From assembly GCF_033100395.1 (NCBI RefSeq), contig NZ_JAWLVJ010000003.1, positions 168,170-232,169 on the forward strand: 64,000 nt of DNA, given 5' to 3'. Each line of letters opens with the position of its first letter. Position 1 is the first letter of the stretch. The position numbers were made by a program, and so were the translations under genes. A model generated the notes under the pieces. The model had not been told where the DNA came from and did not search any database. It saw only the letters and a list, made by a program, of their open reading frames with translations. Source of the stretch: Terasakiella sp033100395. Its GTDB lineage: Bacteria > Pseudomonadota > Alphaproteobacteria > Rhodospirillales > Terasakiellaceae. Below are positions 59,181 to 64,000 of the stretch, one piece after another.

Positions 59181-59699
59181 ATGATGTCAGGCAGAAGTTC
59201 CAAGGTCCCTGCGCCGCAGTGGCAACGCTTTGAAGAACACAAAAAAGCCGAAGGCCCAGACCCTGTTGAATATCCAGATTATTATGACGGGATATCTGTA
59301 AAACGGATTATTGCCTATGCAATTGATTTTCTGATTTGCGCCGTGGTCGGTTTTATTGGTGCGATTTTCGCAAGTGTTGTGGGCTTGATGAGCTTTGGTC
59401 TGTTGTTTGGGCCGTTGATGGCCTTGCTTGCCTTGATCCCGATTACTTATCACACGCTGTTGATCGGTTCTTCGCGTGCTGCCACATTGGGGATGCGGTT
59501 TGTGGGTATTCGTGTCTATCGGCTGGATGGCGAGAGACCTGAAATGTTGCAGGCCTTTATTCAGACGGCGATTTTCTTCTTTACTGCGCCGCCGACATCC
59601 TTCTTAATTCTTATTGTATGTTTGTTTAATACCCGACAGCGCTGTCTTCATGATATACTTGCCGGAACAATCGTATTAAATGATCTTGAACAGAAATAA
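59181..59699 (+). CDS. RDD family membrane protein
   Basis: A 172-residue protein. An N-terminal cytosolic part of about 45 residues is followed by the RDD domain: KRIIAYAIDFLICAVVGFIG (the Asp of the RDD motif within helix 1), two further helices, and LGMRFVGIRVYRLDGERP. It has a good AAGGA site 5 bases before the ATG. The family's function is not established. It ends 18 bases before bpt and is probably co-transcribed. Confidence 0.86.
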   Translation: MMSGRSSKVPAPQWQRFEEHKKAEGPDPVEYPDYYDGISVKRIIAYAIDFLICAVVGFIGAIFASVVGLMSFGLLFGPLMALLALIPITYHTLLIGSSRAATLGMRFVGIRVYRLDGERPEMLQAFIQTAIFFFTAPPTSFLILIVCLFNTRQRCLHDILAGTIVLNDLEQK

Positions 59700-59717
59700 A
59701 CAGGTATAGAACGTTAA

Positions 59718-60437
59718 ATGCGTCCCGATCGGATACAGTCTAAAGTCTTTTTTTATACGACCTCGCCCCTTGCCTGCCCGTATCTGGAAGGCAAGGTTGA
59801 ACGTCGTATTGTGACGGAACTGTCCGGCAATGATGCAGATACATTGCACAACGCCTTGTCAAAAGGTGGCTTTCGCCGCAGCCATTTTATGGCGTATTCT
59901 CCTGTCTGTCCTGACTGCAGTAGCTGCATTCCCGTTCGTGTTGATGTGGCGAAATTTAAATTCAGCAAGAGCTGGCGACGACTGCAGAACAAGTTTTCAA
60001 ATATTGCAGGCAATCCCTGTGCCCCAGCGGCCACACAGGAACAGTTCATGTTATTTGAAAGCTATCAGCAGAAACGGCACTTTGATGGTGATATGGCCCT
60101 GATGGACTTCTTTGATTACCGTTCCATGGTGGAAGAAACGCCTGTTGAAACCTCCATTGTGGAATTTCGCGATGATGGTAAACTTGTCTCTGCTTTATTG
60201 ATGGATCATCTGGATGACGGTTTGTCTGCTGTTTACAGTTTCTTTGACAATGACAAACAGTATCAGGGACTGGGCAATTTTATGGTGTTGTGGGCCATTC
60301 AGCAAGCCATGGAAAATGACCTGCCTTATGTCTATTTGGGCTACTACATCAAAGAGTGTCGAAAAATGTCGTATAAGGCACGCTACACTCCCCTTGAAGG
60401 ATGTGTTGATGGTCTTTGGACGGCATTGGATACCTAG
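59718..60437 (+). CDS. bpt: Aspartate/glutamate leucyltransferase Bpt
   Basis: A 239-residue N-end-rule aminoacyl-transferase (arginyl-/leucyl-transferase family), which adds an amino acid to proteins with N-terminal Asp or Glu. The Cys-rich N-terminus CPDCSSCIPVRV and the GNAT-like core (HFDGDMALMDFFDY, AVYSFFD, LGNFMVLWAIQQ, YLGYYIKECRKMSYKARY) match Bpt. It is frequently next to RDD protein and hemB genes in alphaproteobacteria, as here. Confidence 0.93.
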   Translation: MRPDRIQSKVFFYTTSPLACPYLEGKVERRIVTELSGNDADTLHNALSKGGFRRSHFMAYSPVCPDCSSCIPVRVDVAKFKFSKSWRRLQNKFSNIAGNPCAPAATQEQFMLFESYQQKRHFDGDMALMDFFDYRSMVEETPVETSIVEFRDDGKLVSALLMDHLDDGLSAVYSFFDNDKQYQGLGNFMVLWAIQQAMENDLPYVYLGYYIKECRKMSYKARYTPLEGCVDGLWTALDT

Positions 60438-60458
60438 TACTACCTAGAAAATACCTAG
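60431..60458. repeat. Three phased TACCTAG repeats at the end of bpt
   Basis: TACCTAG occurs at 60431-60437 (which includes the bpt stop), 60441-60447 and 60452-60458, one helical turn apart (10 and 11 bases). They stand 150 bases upstream of the takP start and may be a regulator binding site or a chance expansion. Confidence 0.5.
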
Positions 60459-60537
60459 ATATTGCAATGCAGTACGCATTTATTGGTACCGAGAATCAAT
60501 TGCATCTCTTTTGGAAGCCACGTAAGCTAATCATACA

Positions 60538-60555
60538 TTGGTAAAAGATTACCAA
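60538..60555. promoter_or_regulatory. Palindromic operator upstream of takP
   Basis: TTGGTAA-AAGA-TTACCAA is a perfect 7-bp inverted repeat 57 bases upstream of the takP ATG. The TTGGT...ACCAA core is that of FCD-type GntR regulators, which control lactate, pyruvate and related operons. A second TTGGTACC lies at 60483. Confidence 0.55.
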
Positions 60556-60612
60556 CACCCGGAATAACAGGCCGGGTACAGATTTTTTAATGTGATTAGG
60601 GAGGTTTTTCAC

Positions 60613-61707
60613 ATGAAGCGTCGTGATTTTCTAGCCGGAGCTGCTGCAGGTGCTGCAGTCGGTGCTGCATCTACAATTTCTTCGCCAGCAATTGCGCAAA
60701 ACAAGCGTACACTCAAAATGGTTACAACTTGGCCGAAGAATTTCCCAGGTCTGGGAACAGGTGCTGCACGTGCCGCAAAACGTATCACGGACATGTCTGA
60801 TGGTCAGTTGACTGTTAAATTGTTTGCTGCTGGCGAATTGGTACCGCCATTTGAATCTTTTGATGCTGTTTCCAGTGGAACAGCTGATATGTACCACGCT
60901 GCTGAATACTATTGGCAGGGTAAACACAAAGCGTTTAACTTCTTCACAGCTGTACCTTACGGTCTGACTGCGAACGAAATGGATGCATGGATTCACCATG
61001 GTGGTGGTCAGGAACTTTGGGATGAACTGGCCGCTGGCTTCAACATTAAACCATTTGCTTGTGGTAACACTGGCGTTCAGATGGGTGGTTGGTTCAACAA
61101 AGAAATCAACACGGTTGAAGATCTTAAAGGTCTGAAAATTCGTATGCCTGGTCTGGGTGGTGAAGTACTGCGTCGTCTTGGTGCGGCTGCTGTATCCCTG
61201 CCGGGTGGTGAAATCTTCCCATCGCTTCAATCCGGTGCGATTGATGCGACCGAATGGGTTGGCCCATGGAACGATCTGGCCTTTGGTTTCTACAAAGTGA
61301 CGAAATATTACTACTCACCAGGCTTCCACGAGCCAGGCTCTACACTGTCTTGCGGTGTGAACCTTGATGTGTGGAAATCTTTGACACCAGCACAACAACA
61401 CATCATTCAAAATGCGACAATGGCTGAAAACAACTACATGTATGCGGAATTCAATGCCCGTAACGGTGACAGCCTGGATGTATTGTTGAAGAAACATGGC
61501 GTTCAGGAACGTACTTTCTCTGATGAAGTCATGACTGCAATCGGTAAAGCTTCTGGTGAAGTTATGCGCGAAGTTGCCGCTTCTGATGAAATGTCCGGTA
61601 AAGTCTTCAAGAACTTTACTGACTTCCGTAAGAAGGCAATCAAGTGGTCTGATAAGTCTGACTTCCAGTACATGAATGCTCGTAAATTGCCATTCAAATA
61701 CGACTAA
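60613..61707 (+). CDS. TRAP transporter DctP-type receptor, 2-oxo acid (TakP) type, Tat-exported
   Basis: A 364-residue periplasmic receptor. It begins MKRRDFLAGAAAGAAVGAAS, a Tat signal with RR, so it is exported folded. The mature protein has the TakP-type pattern: MVTTWPKNFPGLGTGAARAA, AAGELVPPFESFDAVSSGTA, FFTAVPYGLTANEMDAWIHHGGGQELWDE, and the central LKGLKIRMPGLGGEVLRRLGA. Relatives bind 2-oxo acids such as pyruvate, often as dimers. The ATG at 60613 follows a GGGAGG site; the in-frame upstream ATG at 60592 would add residues before the RR motif. A terminator-like hairpin follows the gene. Confidence 0.92.
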   Translation: MKRRDFLAGAAAGAAVGAASTISSPAIAQNKRTLKMVTTWPKNFPGLGTGAARAAKRITDMSDGQLTVKLFAAGELVPPFESFDAVSSGTADMYHAAEYYWQGKHKAFNFFTAVPYGLTANEMDAWIHHGGGQELWDELAAGFNIKPFACGNTGVQMGGWFNKEINTVEDLKGLKIRMPGLGGEVLRRLGAAAVSLPGGEIFPSLQSGAIDATEWVGPWNDLAFGFYKVTKYYYSPGFHEPGSTLSCGVNLDVWKSLTPAQQHIIQNATMAENNYMYAEFNARNGDSLDVLLKKHGVQERTFSDEVMTAIGKASGEVMREVAASDEMSGKVFKNFTDFRKKAIKWSDKSDFQYMNARKLPFKYD

Positions 61708-61719
61708 TGTCACAAATTT

Positions 61720-61753
61720 GGGCGACCTCATGACGCGTGAGGTCGCCCTTTTT
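61720..61753 (+). terminator. Hairpin between takP and the permease genes
   Basis: GGGCGACCTCA (61720-61730) and TGAGGTCGCCC (61738-61748) form a perfect 11-bp stem with a 7-base loop, followed by TTTTTG. It lies 13 bases after the receptor stop, inside the operon. Confidence 0.85.
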
Positions 61754-61782
61754 GTATTTATCTCTTTTTCAGGAGAAAAACC

Positions 61783-62328
61783 TTGGGTTCTCTTGCAGCG
61801 TTAATGCGCTTCATTGATGGATTAAATCAGACAGTTGGTAAAACAATTGCGTGGTTGGCGGTCATTATGGTCATCACCCAATTTTCCGTCGTTGTCATGC
61901 GTTATGTTTTCGGCATCGGTTCAATTATGATGCAGGAAGCAGTCGTTTATATGCATTCATTTCTCTTTATGGTCGGTGCTGGTTATACCTTGCTTCACAA
62001 TGGCCACGTCCGTGTTGACGTGTTCTACCGTGAAGCCAGTGTGCGTAAAAAAGCCGTCATCGATATCTTCGGTGTTGTTTTCCTTTTACTTCCCGTTTGC
62101 CTGTTGATCGGCGATAGCTCATGGAAATATGTCTATCAGTCCTGGTCAATTTTTGAAGGGTCAAAGGAAACCAGCGGTATTCACGCTGTCTTTCTACTTA
62201 AGTCCGTTATTCTAGTTTTTTGCGTTCTCTTGGGCCTGCAAGGCATTGCGATGGCGCTTCGTTCTTTCCTCATTCTCAAAGGGGTTGTTGTCCCGGAGGA
62301 AGATCATGAAATTCACGAGGTGCCTTAA
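61783..62328 (+). CDS. TRAP transporter small permease subunit (DctQ-like)
   Basis: A 181-residue protein with four membrane helices, the normal size and topology of DctQ. The conserved QEAVVYMHSFLFMVGAGYTL and HVRVDVFYRE segments (helices 2 to 3) are present. The start is TTG at 61783, supported by AGGAG 7 bases before it; an in-frame ATG at 61804 has no ribosome site. The gene ends 2 bases before dctM. Confidence 0.9.
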   Translation: MGSLAALMRFIDGLNQTVGKTIAWLAVIMVITQFSVVVMRYVFGIGSIMMQEAVVYMHSFLFMVGAGYTLLHNGHVRVDVFYREASVRKKAVIDIFGVVFLLLPVCLLIGDSSWKYVYQSWSIFEGSKETSGIHAVFLLKSVILVFCVLLGLQGIAMALRSFLILKGVVVPEEDHEIHEVP

Positions 62329-62330
62329 TC

Positions 62331-63902
62331 ATGGAAATCGCTGAAATTCTTTGTATAGCCATGTTTGCGGTAACCTGTGGCTTCCTGATGTTTGGTTTCC
62401 CGGTTGCCTTTACACTGGCTGGTGCCAGCATCTTCTTTGCTGCCCTTGGTGTAGCAATGGATGCTTTCACCTGGAGCCTGTTTGGCGCGCTGCCGTCACG
62501 TATTTTCGGTAACGCAATGACCAACGAAGTCCTGATTGCCGTCCCTCTCTTCATCTTTATGGGCGTCATGCTTGAACGTTCAAAAGTCGCAGAAGAATTG
62601 CTCGACAGTATGGGGATGCTTTTCGGTTCCATGCGCGGTGGTCTGGGTGTTTCCGTATCCATCGTAGGGGCGCTGCTTGCAGCATCTACCGGGATCGTTG
62701 GGGCGACTGTGGTTACGATGGGGCTGTTGTCCCTGCCAACCATGCTGAAGCGTGGCTATAACCCTTCCCTTGCCTGTGGATCAATCTGTGCAGCAGGGAC
62801 CCTAGGGCAAATCATTCCACCTTCCATTGTGTTGGTATTGCTGGGTGACCAAATCTCAAACGCTTATTCTGATGCGCAACGTTCTTTGGGGAACTTTTCG
62901 CCCGAACCTGTCTCTGTTGGGGACTTGTTTGCCGGTGCGCTCATTCCTGGTCTTGGCTTGGTTGGGATGTATATCCTCTACCAATTGCTGGTGGCCTGGT
63001 TTAAACCAGAAACCTCCCCACCAATTCCTGCTGAGGAATTGAATGTGGATGGTCTTGGCAAGCGTATTGCCCATGCTCTTATCCCGCCAATCGTTCTGAT
63101 CGTTGCTGTACTTGGTTCTATTCTGGCTGGTGTTGCGACACCTACCGAAGCAGCTGCTGTTGGTTCTGTTGGCGCAATTTTGTTGGCTGGTTTGCGACTG
63201 GATGAAAGCCATGGAGGCCCGTTCTATGGGGCTGGCTTGGCTCTGGTCATTATGCTTATTCTGACCAATACCATGGACCTGCGCCTTGGCATGAATGAAA
63301 CCAGCATGGCCGATACCATCGGAATTGCTGCAGTGTCTCTCTGTGGATTGGTTTTGGCCTTTGGTATCTTTATGGCGCTGAAACGTGTTTATCAGGCTGA
63401 AATCCTGGCGAACGTGTGTCGCTCCACTATGGATATCACCTCTATGGTCTTTGTCATCCTGATCGGTGCGTCCGTCTTCTCCCTCGTTTTCCGAGGGCTT
63501 GGCGGGGACGATATGGTTCACGAAATGCTGTCTGACCTGCCAGGTGGTGTTGTGGGTGCCATGATTGTTGTGATGCTGGTGATGTTCTTCCTTGGGTTCT
63601 TCCTGGACTTCATCGAAATCACCTTTGTTGTGGTGCCGATTGTGGCCCCTGTCCTTCTGATGATGGACCTGAACCCTGTGTGGCTGGGTGTGATGATGGC
63701 AATGAACCTGCAAACATCCTTCCTGACACCACCTTTCGGTTTCGCCCTCTTCTATTTGCGGGGTGTTGCGCCAAAATCTGTCACGACGATGCAGATTTAC
63801 AAAGGTGTGGTTCCATTTATCATCATTCAGATGATTGGTCTGGGCCTTTTGTCCTTGTTCCCTGGTCTGGCAACCTGGTTGCCGACAGTGATCTTCGGAT
63901 AA
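62331..63902 (+). CDS. TRAP transporter large permease subunit (DctM-like)
   Basis: A 523-residue protein with about a dozen helices. It has the DctM landmarks FMFGFPVAFTLAG-type start, LLSLPTMLKRGYNPSLACGSICAAGTLGQIIPPSIVLVL, and GVATPTEAAAVGSVGA. With DctQ and the TakP-type receptor it forms a sodium- or proton-coupled importer. The interior between about residues 280 and 360 has an unusual insertion (ESHGGPFYGAGL to QAEILANV) common in this branch. Two hairpins follow the stop. Confidence 0.93.
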   Translation: MEIAEILCIAMFAVTCGFLMFGFPVAFTLAGASIFFAALGVAMDAFTWSLFGALPSRIFGNAMTNEVLIAVPLFIFMGVMLERSKVAEELLDSMGMLFGSMRGGLGVSVSIVGALLAASTGIVGATVVTMGLLSLPTMLKRGYNPSLACGSICAAGTLGQIIPPSIVLVLLGDQISNAYSDAQRSLGNFSPEPVSVGDLFAGALIPGLGLVGMYILYQLLVAWFKPETSPPIPAEELNVDGLGKRIAHALIPPIVLIVAVLGSILAGVATPTEAAAVGSVGAILLAGLRLDESHGGPFYGAGLALVIMLILTNTMDLRLGMNETSMADTIGIAAVSLCGLVLAFGIFMALKRVYQAEILANVCRSTMDITSMVFVILIGASVFSLVFRGLGGDDMVHEMLSDLPGGVVGAMIVVMLVMFFLGFFLDFIEITFVVVPIVAPVLLMMDLNPVWLGVMMAMNLQTSFLTPPFGFALFYLRGVAPKSVTTMQIYKGVVPFIIIQMIGLGLLSLFPGLATWLPTVIFG

Positions 63903-63920
63903 GAAAACAACTGACCCGTC

Positions 63921-63978
63921 CTAAAATACGTTGACGGTTTTAGGTTAAGCCCGTTGCTTTTGGCAGCGGGCTTTTCTG
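63921..63978 (+). terminator. Tandem hairpins closing the TakP TRAP operon
   Basis: The first pairs CCTAAAA (63921-63927) with TTTTAGG (63939-63945). The second pairs AAGCCCGTTGC (63948-63958) with GCAGCGGGCTT (63964-63974) and is followed by TTTC. The second is a good intrinsic terminator. Confidence 0.82.
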
Positions 63979-64000
63979 TGCATTTGGTTTGGCGTTTTCA

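Noticed and set aside
62856..63713. His-rich minus-strand frame opposite dctM
   Set aside because: The composition arises from complementing membrane-helix codons; the plus-strand permease is unmistakable.
1..64000. CRISPR array, prophage, insertion sequence or integrase
   Set aside because: I saw no regular short repeats with spacers, transposase or phage genes; the only repeat-like element is at 16329-16395.

Overview
The window reads as chromosomal DNA of a free-living, probably aquatic, Gram-negative alphaproteobacterium of the Rhodospirillales type. The supporting signs are the plsX-fabH-ihfA-merR cluster, a CBP3-like ubiquinol-cytochrome c chaperone beside a DUF177 protein and bamE, the nrdR-ribD-ribE-ribB-ribH-nusB-thiL order, a liv operon carrying a DUF6867-type gene, and two TRAP transporters. 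By eye the G+C content is close to 50 %. A Terasakiella-like organism is a guess from gene content, not something the sequence proves. I found no phage, insertion sequence, plasmid function or CRISPR array.

Layout. 1-4353 (minus): a large soluble hybrid sensor kinase followed by a response regulator cut by the window edge. 4747-17618 (minus): an uptake block that starts with a liv-type ABC importer and continues into an arylformamidase-like hydrolase, the DctB/DctD two-component pair, a TAXI-type TRAP receptor, its fused permease and an atypical SDR. A near-perfect sigma-54 promoter lies between dctD and the receptor gene. 17711-21669: a glucosylglycerate locus, with phosphatase and synthase on plus and a GH13 phosphorylase convergent. 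21736-30930: mixed envelope and housekeeping genes: class II cytochrome c, an abundant-looking outer-membrane barrel, a lipoprotein hydrolase, an O-antigen-ligase-like membrane protein with a long C-terminal tail, a YcaQ glycosylase, RlmF, cytochrome b561 and a periplasmic family 3 binding protein. 31076-43847 (nearly all minus): tRNA-Pro(GGG), merR, ihfA, fabH, plsX, rpmF, the DUF177/chaperone pair, bamE (plus), a FliL-like protein, then the thiamine/riboflavin/glycine block ending with glyA and rpiB.

43979-49378 (minus): a complete branched-chain amino-acid ABC importer with its receptor as a separate unit. 49747-53328: a small DUF6898-like gene and icmF, the fused isobutyryl-CoA mutase. 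53769-60437: metY, hemB, cheW, an alpha/beta hydrolase, an enoyl-CoA hydratase, a flavin reductase, an RDD membrane protein and the Bpt aminoacyl-transferase. 60613-63902: a TakP-type TRAP operon for 2-oxo acids.

Main themes. Three kinds of high-affinity organic-acid or amino-acid importer occupy about 20 kb. Both TRAP operons have a strong hairpin between receptor and permease, which would give more receptor than permease. Other points of interest are a RibB whose GTP cyclohydrolase II-like half lacks the zinc cysteines, a terminator lying inside the signal-peptide codons of the next gene, and a 20-bp palindrome upstream of icmF.
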